Positions 1 to 10,284 of a stretch of DNA of 64,000 bases are shown here, in pieces. Every line of letters starts with the position of its first letter. Position 1 is the first letter of the stretch. The notes under the pieces were generated by a model. That model saw only the letters and a program-made list of their open reading frames with translations. It did no database searches and was not told the DNA's origin. The DNA is from Candidula unifasciata (lineage: Eukaryota; Mollusca; Gastropoda; Stylommatophora; Geomitridae), in the NCBI GenBank assembly GCA_905116865.2, contig CAJHNH020000235.1:234501-298500 (forward strand), in the 5' to 3' direction. The translations under genes were made by a program, and so were the position numbers.

Positions 1-1157
1 CCTCTCTTCCTTCTTCTTCTTCTTCTGCTTCTCCTCCTCCTACTTCTTCTTTTTCTGCTTCTCCTCCTCCTTCTTCTTCTTTTTCTGCTTCTCCTCCTCC
101 TACTTCTTCTTTTTCTGCTTCTCCTCCTCCTTCTTCTTCTTTTTCTGCTTCTCCTCCTCCTACTTCTTCTTTTTCTGCTGCTTCTCCTCCTCCTACTTCT
201 TCTTTTTCTGCTTCTCCTTCTTCTTCTTCTTCTTCTTTTCTGCTTCTCCTCCTCCTTCTTCTTCTTTTTCTGCTTCTCCTCCTCTTCTTCTTCTTTTTCT
301 GCTTCTCCTCCTCCTTCTTCTTCTTCTTCTTCTTCTCCTCCTCCTTCTTCTTCTTTCTGCTTCTCCTCCTTCTTCTTCTTCTTCTTCTTCTTCTTCTCCT
401 CCTCCTTCTTCTTCTTCTTCTTCTTCTCCTCCTCCTTCTTCTTCTTTTTCTTCTTCTCCTTCTTCCTTCTTCTTCTTCTTTTTCTTCTTCTCCTCCTCCT
501 TCTTCTTCTTTTTCTGCTTCTCCTCCTCCTTCTTCTTCTTTTTCTGCTTCTCTCCTCCTTCTTCTTCTTTTTCTGCTTCTCTCCTCCTCCTACTTCTTCT
601 TTTTCTGCTTCTCCTCCTCTTCTTCTTCTTCTTCTTCTTCTTCTCCTCCTCCTTCTTCTTTTTCTGCTTCTCCTCCTCCTTCTTCTTTTTCTGCTTCTCC
701 TCCTCCTCCTACTTCTTCTTTTTCTGCTTCTCTCCTCCTTCTTCTTCTTTTTCTTTTCTGCTTCTCCTCCTCCTTCTTCTTCTTTTTCTGCTTCTCCTCC
801 TCCTACTTCTTCTTTTTCTGCTTCTCCTCCTCCTACTTCTTCTTTTTCTGCTTCTCCTCCTCCTACTTCTTCTTTTTCTGCTTCTCCTCCTCCTACTTCT
901 TCTTTTTCTGCTTCTCCTCCTCCTACTTCTTCTTTTTCTGCTTCTCCTCCTCCTTCTTCTTCTTTTTCTGCTTCTCCTCCTCCTACTTCTTCTTTTTCTG
1001 CTTCTCCTCCTCCTACTTCTTCTTTTTCTGCTTCTCCTCCTCCTTCTTCTTCTTTTTCTGCTTCTCCTCCTCCTTCTTCTTCTTTTTCTGCTTCTCCTCC
1101 TCCTCCTACTTCTTCTTCTTCTGCTCCTCCTCCTCATCCATCTTCTTCTGCTTCTTG
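1..1157. repeat. Polypyrimidine array, 30-bp period (TTC/TCC/GCT rich)
   Basis: Almost pure C/T on the + strand. From about 660 the array settles into a 30-bp unit of the form TTCTGCTTC-TCCTCCTCC-TACTTCTTCTTT with point and length variants. It ends about 60 bp before the splice acceptor of the Eph terminal exon, so it lies in the last Eph intron. Long Arg/Lys/Ser open frames on the - strand are artefacts of the repeat. Confidence 0.95.
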
Positions 1158-1220
1158 AGTGTTGTGACACCATTATTAGTTGACAAATTCTAACAGATTG
1201 GGGTTTTTGTGTGTCCACAG

Positions 1221-1367
1221 GTGCGGCACTTAACAGTCCGCGATCTCTTGAACATGGGGATCAGTCTCGTCGGACACCAGAAGAAAATCATGAACAGCAT
1301 ACAGACATTCCGAGCTCAAACAGGAGACAGTATACAGCAACACATGAGCCAGGCAGCCTTGGTGTAG
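1221..1367 (+). CDS. Eph receptor tyrosine kinase, last coding exon (SAM domain C-terminus), partial gene
   Basis: The exon follows an acceptor ending GTGTCCACAG at 1220 and runs 49 codons in phase 0 to TAG at 1365-1367. The peptide begins VRHLTVRDLLNMGISLVGHQ and contains GHQKKIMNSIQTFR. This is the end of the SAM domain found at the C-terminus of Eph receptors, where vertebrate members read DLLRxGVTLAGHQKKILNSIQ. After the SAM helix comes a short tail ending AALV, a possible PDZ-binding end. Eph receptors are ephrin-binding membrane tyrosine kinases acting in cell guidance. Ligand-binding, transmembrane and kinase exons are not in the window and must lie upstream; the array at 1-1157 fills the preceding intron. 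The paralogue (A or B type) cannot be told from 48 residues. The ATG at 1250 is internal and not a start. Confidence 0.88.
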   Translation: MRHLTVRDLLNMGISLVGHQKKIMNSIQTFRAQTGDSIQQHMSQAALV

Positions 1368-2580
1368 CACTGGTGGACTGGGGGGTGGGTGGCTGATTGT
1401 GTGGGTTTGGATCTACACCCTGGTGTGGCTGATACGGGTGGCAGCATACACATCGCAGTATTGATGTGTGGGGTGTAAATGTGTGGGTTTCTAGGGTAAA
1501 TAGTCTTGAGCCACTGGACAGATAAGTGATGTTTTAAATCTACTTCACTGGACCCAGCGGTTGCCAAGTTGTCCTACTATCATATGTCGAACTATGTGGC
1601 CAGACTAGAACTGGCATGGCTGAATGCAGGAGAATGTTCGGCCGCTACATGCTCTATCAGTGTAAATCAGTACTCTTGTTTATGAGCCTATTTCCAAATC
1701 ATGACTCATGGGTATAATAGTGTTCTGCATAATTTATGCTGGTTCTAGACGCTGACGATGATGAGAGAATCTGGGGCCAGCCTGCATTCCCAGTGACATA
1801 TCTCGGGTAGTGTGCAGCCTCTCTTATCATATCAGAAGATTCCCATAGCTATTTCTGGTGATGTACTTATAAGTGACTCTCAGAAGAAAGGATGTCTTCA
1901 GTTCTGAGAATTTGCACAGAAAGAATTTTGTTTTATTTGGTTCTGAGCTTGGATTCAAGATTGTGTCCAGCAGATTGCGTCCAAACTGCTGCAGGGCAGT
2001 GCACCACAGGTACCTGTAGATATAGGGGAAACAACAGAGCTAGAGGTCCACCGTGCAAGCAGTGGATAGATGGAATATACAAGGCAGTGGGTGCCTGTCT
2101 CTTTACAGCATACTCCAAGGCTTGCACCAGATACCTGTTCAGAACCTGAAGCTGTAAGACACAACAAAGAACCAAGACAATGGTCTTCACTCTACATGGG
2201 TAGCTCCTTAAGGACTTTGGTCTTCTACAAATCCTTGATGGAGAAACCCCAAAAACAACAATGGTGACTCAATTGTGGTGAACTTGTAAATGACTTTCAA
2301 TGGAAATGATGTCTTTGTTTCCCGAAGATTACGTCTTCAGTTCCGAAAAATTGTGCCCAAGAACAATTTTGTTTTATTATTCAGCCTTTGCTATGCATGG
2401 CTTAGCCCAGAAATGTTTTGACACAGTCATGATGGACTTATGAAAGACACTGAACTAAAACAGTTCCAAGAATTTGCACAGAAATTATTTTGTTTCATTT
2501 ACCCCTTCTGCTTCTGAAATGCTAGAAATAAGTGGGTCATATCCCCATTATAATTCCATTAAAATCCTAAACTAAACAAT
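1368..2580 (+). other. Probable Eph 3' UTR and intergenic DNA
   Basis: No convincing coding exon was found. The first part should be 3' UTR of the Eph transcript, but no clear polyadenylation site was recognised. Short related segments containing GCACAGAAATAATTTTGTTT-like sequence occur near 1910, 2350, 2470 and 3670, suggesting an old interspersed or local repeat. Confidence 0.5.
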
Positions 2581-2689
2581 TTCACACAGGTCACTAATAT
2601 GCTCATTAAAAATGTATTTACCTACATTTTGTTTGTTTTAGTATCCAGAAGCCATGAGTTGTTAACCCTTAGGCTCGGTATTATGGATA

Positions 2690-2843
2690 TCGCAACCTTT
2701 CGGCCTTGATTCCATTTTAAATACCGTAAATCTGGGAGAAAATGTGGCTTTCCTGCCTACCCCCGGGATTGAACCCGGACCACAAGGAGTTCGTCACCCG
2801 GTCTCCGCGCAATCCGGTTTAGCCAACTATGCTAGAGAGCCGG
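2690..2843 (-). mobile_element. tRNA-derived SINE head (minus strand)
   Basis: Read on the - strand it begins GCCCGGCTCTCTAGCATAG and contains a B-box-like GGTTCAATCCCGG (complement of CCGGGATTGAACC at about 2763). This is the promoter arrangement of a tRNA-derived SINE. It lacks a clean cloverleaf and sits in repeat DNA, so it is not called a tRNA gene. Confidence 0.6.
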
Positions 2844-2896
2844 GCTTACCTACATTTAAAAACAAAACAAAAATTTGTTTTTAAATATATAAAGAT

Positions 2897-3175
2897 GTAG
2901 GGAGTCGCCGTGGTGGAGCGTCTAGGCACTCGCTATGGATCTAGAGGTTGTGGGTTTGCACCCTGGCGGAACCGGACTTTTTTTTTCAAAAATGACCTTT
3001 GCTCCCAGGTTGACCCAGCCTTGAGTGGGTACCGGGTGCAGTCCCGGGAAGTAAAGGCGGCCGGCCGGATGCTGACCACATCATCCATCTAGTGTCAATT
3101 GGTTTTATCAAATATAGGTCTAGCCCTATATGCCCTATACGCCTAAAGGCCTGGAAAAGGGTCCTTACTTTTGAT
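2897..3175 (+). mobile_element. SINE family S1 copy
   Basis: It has a tRNA-like head with B-box-like GTGGGTTTGCACCC, a conserved body (CCCAGCCTTGAGTGGGTACC, AAGTAAAGGCGGCC, GATGCTGACCACATCATCCA) and a tail TCTAGCCCTATATGCC...AAAGG. Sister copies lie at 9047, 40441 and 46726 (+) and at 9345 and 37585 (-). Confidence 0.8.
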
Positions 3176-3867
3176 ATATAAGAAGATTATAAAGGGAATA
3201 TCTGCAACATTGAGCTAGGTGAAATATTAAATGGAATACATTCCCTGGGGCTTTAAAGAAACAAAAGTGTTCATCGGGAAAATCATGTTGTGACCTCTAT
3301 CATCGAGGCTTAGGGGGAAATTTATGTCAGCTTGGATTTTAAAAAAAAGCTATTTGGCTCTGTGGAAGATCCTCTAATGCTATTTTTGGTTAATGTATTC
3401 AAATCCAGACCTTGTAAGTGTTTGCACAGACTCAGAAACAGCCAGTAGCATTAACTGCATGTCTCTTAAACAGGTCGTTGTAGGCAAGTCAGGAAAGTGA
3501 CATTTATGGGGACTTGTACCCAGCCTGGAGTGTCAGTTTTGCAGCTTCTCAAGTTGATAGGTTAATCAGAGATTGTTGAAGAAGAAGAAAATGGTGACAA
3601 ACTTGTAAATGACTCTCAACATAAATTATGTTTCAAGTTCCCCCAGAAAAATTACAACACAAATTACAGTTTGCACAAAAATAATTTGTCTCGTTTGGTT
3701 CTATGGTTTTCTTGCTGTGTCTGTTCTGGAGGTCCAGTTTTGGGGAAAACTAAGAATTGACCCACCACTATTTTCCTTACATGTTGTGATAGATGACTAT
3801 TTAAGAGTTTGTTAACATTGGGTGTGTTGGGTAGACAGCTACCTATAACACTGCCTAGCTGCACATC

Positions 3868-4135
3868 ATCATCATCATGTAGCAGGTCCTTTGCAGAACG
3901 TCGCTCTCATCACAGTCTGCCTGAAAGAAACTCGGTCTCTCGCCAGTTCTCCTGCCTCATGAACTTTCATACTCAAGGAGTCAGTGACAAAAGATGTTAG
4001 AGATGATGATGGATGGGCTGAAGCGATGGAGGGATATCATCAAGAGAGCTGTTCCAGTCAACCAGGGATTGTGAGCTGTGGAGATGCATGAGCGCCTACG
4101 TCAGTTGGCAGGGCACATGATGATGATGAGTGAAC
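3868..4135. mobile_element. LINE-B 3'-end fragments, inverted pair
   Basis: 3868-3986 is almost the exact reverse complement of 33722-33835, the 3' end of the LINE-B copy there, starting with the (ATC)n tail. 3986-4130 is a second, diverged copy on the + strand ending in GATGATGATGA. The high similarity between 3868-3986 and 33722-33835 suggests recent activity of the family. Confidence 0.75.
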
Positions 4136-4276
4136 CCTAGGTCATCCTGGTTCCCTGGTTCTTGGCCTCCCATGTGACTGATCCACTCGACTCACGTTTG
4201 TAAGGCCTGGGTTTCAAGATCAGGACGTATTGTCTGGTTATGAACTTGTTTTTTCTTGTCACTTGGACCACCTTTC

Positions 4277-4422
4277 TTAACTCTTTGAGTCCCTGGGGGT
4301 TTTGCATCACAGGCCCAGGGGGTAGTCAAGAGAGTCATAAAATTGGTGCATCTTGCGTTTATTGGGCTTCTAGGTAGGAACCTTTGAACATATGATGCCT
4401 TGCTTGGGACTCAAAGAGTTAA
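4277..4422 (+). mobile_element. TTAA-flanked MITE, copy 1 (146 bp)
   Basis: Terminal inverted repeats TTAACTCTTTGAGTCCC and its complement GGGACTCAAAGAGTTAA bound a 146-bp element. The next copy (4585-4730) has the same length and is inverted relative to this one. TTAA at each border fits TTAA target duplication, as in piggyBac-type elements; superfamily assignment is inference. Confidence 0.8.
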
Positions 4423-4584
4423 ATACCTCATTTCTGAGGCCTGAAGCTGGCTTCTGTGAGCTGTTGTCATTACCTGTGACTAACATTGGTAGATCAGAAC
4501 CAGCACATAGGTAGCAATAAACTTAACTCTTTAAGTACCAGAACAAGCTTTCGTATGAGATGCCATTAAAGAAGTGTCTGTGAT

Positions 4585-4730
4585 TTAACTCTTTGAGTCC
4601 CAAGGAACGCATCATACGTTTACAGGTTTCTACCTAGACGCCCAATGAACGTATGATGCGCCGATTTTATGTCTCCATCCACTACGCCTTGGGCCTGTGA
4701 TGCTAAACCCCCTGGGACTCAAAGAGTTAA
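4585..4730 (-). mobile_element. TTAA-flanked MITE, copy 2 (146 bp)
   Basis: Same 17-bp termini and length as 4277-4422, opposite orientation. The shared interior includes GCATCACAGGCCCA and CGTATGATGCG-like segments. Confidence 0.8.
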
Positions 4731-5655
4731 ATTCATCAATAAATTACTTTCAAAGTGGTAATAGGACAGTACTAGTTGTCATTGGACAAGTCAGATTTCC
4801 TGAGTGAGTTCTGACCAAATACAAAAGCAAGAGAGCATATTTATCTAAGGAGGTAAAAATGATGATTCACATGTCATGCGTTGTTTGCGACTCAGAGAGT
4901 TAAGTGTATTGATTAAACGAGTGAAGTGTGTTTATCATACATCATATGAAATGTGTATTTTTAACACAGTTCCATCCATGCAAATGGGATTGCTCCTAAA
5001 TGATGTGTTGTTTCTACGACACGAAATTGTGATTCTGTGCTCTATGTACTATGCATTTTTTGTCAAGGGTTATTGCTAAAAGAACGTTTTTTTTACATTT
5101 TTTTAAATGTGCTTTTATGATTTTTGTTTTGTTTTTGTGTGAGCGTGTATGAATTTTCAGGCCAGCGTATCCAGTTTCAGCTAATCCCTAATTAGTCGCC
5201 TTTTATGATATGTTTGTCATTTGGTAGTGGGTCACTTCTCTCTCCCCCCCCCCCCCCCCGACCCCCCAAGCTGGTGTTCTGGGACCCGTATGGGATCCAC
5301 CACATATGTAATAACAAAACAACAAACTAAATAACGAACGATTTGGAATGCTAAGACAGGAAATGGTATCACTAGAAGAATCAGTGAATGATATGATAGA
5401 TTATATATCGAAGATAAATTTTCGAAAAAACGAAAGAAAAGGGAACTACTGCTATTCGTTTGAGAAGCCTTAAACTTTAAGTTCGGAACTGGTAGCAGCT
5501 CAGAAGTAGAAGAAGTCAAAAGAAACTAAAGCTTGTTATCGAATAACCAAGTTAAGATAAAACATGTAGTAGAAAAGACACTCACAGTATTAAAGAAATT
5601 TATTGTGCTATTTAAATATCCTGAAGGGTTCCCGTTGAAATGAATCTCTGTGCAC

Positions 5656-6150
5656 TACAGTGAGGGGCAAAAGTTTCGGACCGCCAAATTAATAATTGAT
5701 TATTCATACATTACAGTTTTGCATCAACTTCTGTTCTGTGGCAGAATAATAGCTGTAATGATTGCCTTAGTACATTGGCTCTCAATAATTTATTATTGAT
5801 ACATTATGGAGTTTTGCATTAACTTCTGTTTGTGTCAGATTGATAGCTGTAATGATTGCCTTAGTACATTGTCTGTCAACCTCCTTAATGCCACGACCCT
5901 TTAATACAGTCTCCTCATGTTGTGGCCACCCGTTAAACAATTATTTTCCTTCATAACTTCAATGAATATGTGTTTTTCGATGGTCTTAGGCGACCCCTGT
6001 GAAAACGTCGTTCGACCCAGAAAAAGGTTGTGACCGGCACGTTAAGAACTGCTGTCTTAGTGGGTCCTAAAAGAGTGGATGCCAAACTCTGCAACAGTAT
6101 GCGAAATCATTTATTTACAAGGTGGTCTAAAACTGTTGGCCACATCCGCA
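5656..6150 (+). mobile_element. Tc1/mariner-like non-autonomous element with nested hAT element
   Basis: The left end TACAGTGAGGGGCAAAAG and following TTTCGGACCGCC look like a Tc1-type inverted repeat. A degenerate complement, GGTGGTCTAAAACTGTTGG, lies at about 6120-6140. No transposase frame remains. A 94-bp tandem duplication (about 5700-5870) and a hAT element (5867-6054) lie inside. The right border is approximate. Confidence 0.45.
5867..6054 (-). mobile_element. hAT non-autonomous element (188 bp), 8-bp target duplication
   Basis: It contains CACGACCCTTTAATACAGTC, CTCATGTTGTGG and GGTCTTAGGCGACCCCTGTG, the same family as the satellite-bearing element at 23409-27255. Flanks CCTTAGTA (5859-5866) and TCTTAGTG (6055-6062) share six of eight bases, as expected of an aged 8-bp hAT target duplication. 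Confidence 0.75.
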
Positions 6151-7317
6151 TAGTCAAGGTCTTCTAGAAATGAGCAAGTTTGAGCAAAGCCTCATAACAT
6201 TGAGCTAGCAATCTGATTCTAAAACAAAGGAGGTTTCCAATGGCGACTTGTCGGGCCGTCGATCAAGAGTCTTAAGCCAAGCTAGAAGGAAACACGTCCT
6301 GCCATCTTGACCAAAACCGGAAACTGATGATGTGATTGTGAATAATTAGCAACCAAATAAGGGGACGGGTGTGAAGGTATGTGCTATTCCCTTGAGTTGA
6401 TGAACTGTGTGTAAGGAATATTATGTTGACATTTTGTGAACATTTTGTTATCGAAGCCTCACTTTTATAGACTTTTATTCAGCTGTGTTTTTTCTTTTGT
6501 CGGTGTCTGTGTTTTCGGCATTGCAAGCGGGCTTTGTAATGCTGGGCTGCCGGGTTTGATCTCAGCAGCGGACAATTTGTCTTGCGTGGGTACCGAGAAT
6601 TGACCGTTCAGAACGCAGTGACATACTACTGAACATTAAAATGTGCCTAGAAAACCCACAACAGCCAAGGGATGCTGGGGGCTGGTTCTGCGATGTCCTG
6701 TAAAGGATACACAACTAACTTTGTTGTGTTTTAGTTGAGAATGTTACCAGCTCACAGGTCTGAGTTTGAAATATTGTAACAACGTGTCAGTGTTACTTGT
6801 AACACTTGTACAGATGGTTAATCTTTTTAAAGTCTTACATGATTGGAAAACAATTTTTTGTTCAGGTTTAAAAAATGAGAGGAATTCGAAAACAATTGTC
6901 TTGTTTACATTCACAAATATGAGAGAAGATGGAAAACAATTTTCTTGTTCCCATAAAAAGATAGAGGGGAATAGACAAACAATATGTGCATAGTAAATAT
7001 AAATTGTTCAGGAAAGGGGGGGGGGGAATATCTGAAAACATTCACATTTTAAAAAATGTGAGAGAATTTGGAAAAACTACTTATTCAGATAAACAAATGT
7101 GAAAGAAATTGTGGAAAACCATTTCCTTGTTCATGTTATCGGCATGATTTTACTGAGTACAGGGTAAACTTGCCATTTCAGTTGAACTTTGATATCCGGT
7201 GTCTTTTGATTAACGAGAAAGTGGGTGATTACAAAGGACAATTTGTCCATGTCTGGCACTGTATTGGTTATGTGTTCCTGGGCTCATATTTAAATAGACC
7301 AGCCATCTTTCCTCCCT
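6150..7317. other. Intergenic DNA with a SINE-C copy
   Basis: About 6505-6722 (+) matches the SINE-C body (GGTTCTGCGATGTCCTGTAA). 6830-7130 holds short degenerate AT-rich repeats around GGAAAACAATTTTCTTGTTC. No coding exon recognised. Confidence 0.5.
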
Positions 7318-7349
7318 TATTCTTATTCTTCTTCCTACTCCTCCTCCTC

Positions 7350-7390
<41 letters not shown>

Positions 7391-7611
7391 CTTCTTCTTC
7401 TTCTTCTTCTTCTTCTTCTTCTTCTTCTTCTTCTTCTTCTTCTTCTTCTTCTTCTTTTTCTTCTGTTTTTTTCCTCTTCTTCTTCATTGTCTTCTTCTTC
7501 TTCTTCTTTTTATTTTTATTTTATTTTTTTTTCCCTCTTCTTCTTCTGCTCCTTCTCCTCCTCTACCTCCTCCTCATTCTTCTTCTTTTTCTTCTTCTTA
7601 TTCTGTATGTT
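7318..7611. repeat. (TTC)n/(TTG)n microsatellite abutting repeat family A
   Basis: Pure TTC and TTG runs, then degenerate TTC. The array directly abuts the 3' end of a minus-strand family-A element (7612-7705), whose normal tail is (GAA)n, so it probably grew from that tail. Confidence 0.9.
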
Positions 7612-7705
7612 TGCCAGCTTTAAACTCTAGCGGAATTTACTGGTTGTTCAGCCATATCTGGACTCTGATCTTGTTGCAGGACGTGAGAGTTGCATGGTCA
7701 ATATC
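7612..7705 (-). mobile_element. SINE-like family A, 3' fragment
   Basis: The complement matches the end of the full copy at 14790-15090 (segments AACAACCAG...TTTCTGC and GGAGTTTATAGCCAG). The (GAA)n tail side faces the TTC array. Confidence 0.65.
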
Positions 7706-7754
7706 ATTACCAGCTGCCTTTACTTCTCCAAACATTTCCCTGTATTAATTCTAA

Positions 7755-8235
7755 GTCACAGCAGCTTTTTGCTGGCATGAGAACCAGCTGCACACACCTA
7801 ATGTGACTGTCGGTGACCCACAAAGTAGGTCAGGAGAGGTGGAGACAATCATGCTCTGTGCAGAATGGCAAGCATCGCTTCCCAGATCCAAGGTAGTTAG
7901 CGCTCTTTGGATGTAGGAGTGTTGGGAAATGAACAGGCAGAAAGATAGGCTGGTTCTGCACCAATGTATGCTGGGTTTATGCATTGCATGACAAGGTGGG
8001 CATGGTCAAGGTCCTTTGGGAGCAAGTGAACAACGCGGAGGCACGGATAGATCATTCTGGTCTGGAGAGAATGGTACAGCTAGGATGACCAGGGTATCTG
8101 ATTGATGCTCTACACTTAGAGGAAAGGCAAGACAGACATATATTCAAACTGGCACCATAGACATCGAACTCTGGCTGTTGAAGATGAGGAATGTGCCATG
8201 TGCTGTAACGTCATTTCTTAGCTTAACATTCACCT
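7755..8235 (+). mobile_element. LINE-A 3' fragment (RNase H-type non-LTR retrotransposon)
   Basis: A degraded coding remnant of the same C-terminus seen intact at 17319-17774: blocks for GNEQADRLA, HDK-DMV and the final MGTE-LWECPECCD-like end. Frames are broken. Confidence 0.75.
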
Positions 8236-8335
8236 CAACTCTCTGATCTTCTTTGGAGCACAGACTAATTTTTAACATTTCCGTTGGATTTTTTTTTTCA
8301 GCCTAAAAGAGTCATTCTTGTTGGCTAGGTGAAGG

Positions 8336-8519
8336 GTCGGTACAAAATTTGGGACAACCACCATATACCCAAACACTGTTAGGCATGGAAATGGGTCACT
8401 TGGATGATTTAAGTGAAAGTGATATTCGCAGGATTACCCTGGGATGGAAGACTGATACCTTCAGGGTCTGCCTGGGTCGTGGTTTATGTTTGAATTATGT
8501 ATCTGTGTTTGCCCTTTAA
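8336..8519 (+). CDS. Weak candidate exon, SAM-like peptide
   Basis: An open frame after a possible acceptor (TTGGCTAG) reads EGSVQNLGQPPYTQTLLGME then MGHLDDLSESDIRRITLG, slightly reminiscent of a SAM helix region, and ends at TAA. No strong donor, no partner exon and no recognised homologue. It may be chance or repeat sequence. Confidence 0.2.
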
Positions 8520-9046
8520 CCAGAAGATAACTACTTAAACTGTTGATTTTTGTTGGGTGTGAATACCATTGCTGTCATTCATTATGTTGTCTTGTACTTG
8601 ATTGGATGATATTTCATTGGTTATATGTAAACTCGTACATGATTGGATGGCAGGCGTGTCATTGATTATGTTATCTTGTACATGGTTGGATGGCATGTTA
8701 TTGATTATATGTTATCTTATCAGTGATTGGATGATAAGCCATTAATTATATGTTGTCCATGATTGGGTGTTAGGCATGTTATTGATTAACTTAAATGTTT
8801 TCAGTGGTTTGATCTAATAAGTTAGATATTAGTATGATTGTATCTTGGCATATCCACCTTTGGATATTATCATATCAATCACTGGATTCTGTATTGGGGG
8901 TTATATGTCAACAAACACAATCATGATTGTATTATTTCCTTGATATCATGTCATTACGTCGATATTATGTTAATGTTGGGTGTAACCAGGGCACCAGTAC
9001 CGGCACCTTTGTTCAGCACCATTTATTTTTCAGCTCTGCTGTATTA

Positions 9047-9330
9047 AGTCCCCATGGTGTAGCAGCTAGACCCTCGCTTGTGGATTGGAAGGTCGCGGGT
9101 TCGAGTCCTGGCAGAGCCGCACTTATTTCAGAAATGATCTTGGCTTTCAGATTGATCCAGCCCTGAGTGGGTACCGGGTAAAGTCCTGGGAAGTAAAGGT
9201 GACCGGCGTGATGCTGACTACATCCCCCGTGATGTGCCAGTCGGTCTGTCTATAAAAATAAAGATCTAGCCCTGTATGTCAAATACGCCTAAAGGCGTGG
9301 AAAAGGATCCTAAACTTTTTTTTTTTAACT
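9047..9330 (+). mobile_element. SINE family S1 copy with good tRNA-like head
   Basis: Head at about 9047-9118: an A-box-like TGGTGTAGCAGCTAGAC and a near-perfect B box GGTTCGAGTCC. Body and tail are as in other S1 copies. It lies tail-to-tail with a minus-strand copy at 9345-9640, so the pair could form a long imperfect hairpin. Confidence 0.85.
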
Positions 9331-9344
9331 TACTACTGTAGTAA

Positions 9345-9640
9345 AAAGTAAAGTAAAGTAAAGATCCCTATTCACAACTTTTAGGCACATCGAGCATATG
9401 GGAAGAGCACCCATATTTTTACAGACCAGTCGGCACTAGGTGGGTAATGTGGTCAGCATTACGCCGACCGTCTTTACTTCTCCAGAACATACATTCCGGT
9501 ACCCATTTAAGGCTGGGTCGACCTGCGACACACCATATCATGATAAAAATCCACTCAGCCAGCAGTGGGTTTTGATCGCGGTATGTTGGAATTGGGAGTC
9601 AGACTCGCAACGCCTAAGCCACGGAAGCCACTGCTACTGT
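9345..9640 (-). mobile_element. SINE family S1-related copy
   Basis: It starts with repeated AAGTA/AAGTAAAG (complement of the TTTAC tail), then GGGTAATGTGGTCAGCATTA. The degenerate tRNA-like head is at 9560-9640. Sister copy at 37585-37861. Confidence 0.8.
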
Positions 9641-9675
9641 AGTAAACACTTGGAAATAAGTACTAGCACCATTTT

Positions 9676-9871
9676 TTTAACTTCAAGAGAAGAAAGCTCT
9701 AGGTGGTACCAGTTGAGACAGAAATCACAGAAATACAAGACCAAACGCAGATGTATCGACGATTGGGACAAATTTACTAGATATGGATTTTTGGTATCAT
9801 CAGCCAGGAAGAGAGAGGAAAAAGCACTGAAACTGTTTTGGTCTGAATATGAAGGGAAATCTGGCTCATAA
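9676..9871 (+). CDS. Candidate terminal exon, unknown product
   Basis: After an AT/T-rich stretch and possible acceptor (TTTTTTTAACTTCAAG), an open frame reads SRWYQLRQKSQKYKTKRRC then IDDWDKFTRYGFLVSSARKR and ends EYEGKSGS with TAA at 9869-9871. Composition is basic and protein-like, unlike the shadow frames nearby, and it begins just after the minus-strand SINE. I do not recognise the family. No upstream exon was identified, so it may be a terminal exon of an unseen gene or a retroelement remnant. Confidence 0.35.
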
Positions 9872-10284
9872 ACAGTATCATTTCTCGTAAACACGTTGAT
9901 CGTAATAACATAACTAATGCGTTCTTTATCTATGCAAGTTTGATTGCTTGAGTTCAGATTCTCCGTACCATTGTCGTTTATTTACATGCTTTTGTTTTTA
10001 AATTTTCATTTCTGACATGATCATGAAATCTGCTGCTTATTAATTGTTATTGTTATCTGTTTGCATGATGTTTTTGTTCAGCCAAAAAAAAAAACTGCGT
10101 TAAAGCCAAAATTATGTCTTGTATTTTGGGGTTTTAAAGTGGGTGGTGCCGCTCTGCCCTTTCGTTGAGAGCATTAGACAGTTTCATAGAGTGATGATGT
10201 TTTGAATTTGTTTTAGTGTTCATACAAAGAGGGCATTTGAAAGAGGGAAAAGAGGAGAAAGTGTCAGTGAGAATGAGACAGCAT

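Larger units (their letters stand above)
2580..3500 (+). repeat. Old interspersed repeat R, copy 1, with two inserted SINEs
   Basis: The flanking blocks (about 2580-2640, 2845-2890, 3180-3470) match a second copy at about 47040-48000: the same ordered blocks GTATTTACCTACATTT, GGAATACATTCCCTGGGG, and the AAGCTATTTGGCTC...CCTAATGC block. In this copy the last block is present once, whereas copy 2 carries it as a 42-bp tandem array. tRNA-like SINE sequences interrupt it at about 2690-2843 (-) and 2897-3175 (+). Confidence 0.6.

Noticed and set aside
709..1218. 169-residue Arg/Ser/Lys open frame on the minus strand
   Set aside because: Direct translation of the 30-bp polypyrimidine array; no gene structure.
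9047..9118. tRNA-like sequence with good A and B boxes
   Set aside because: It is the head of a repeated SINE with a shared body and tail in several places; no proper acceptor stem.
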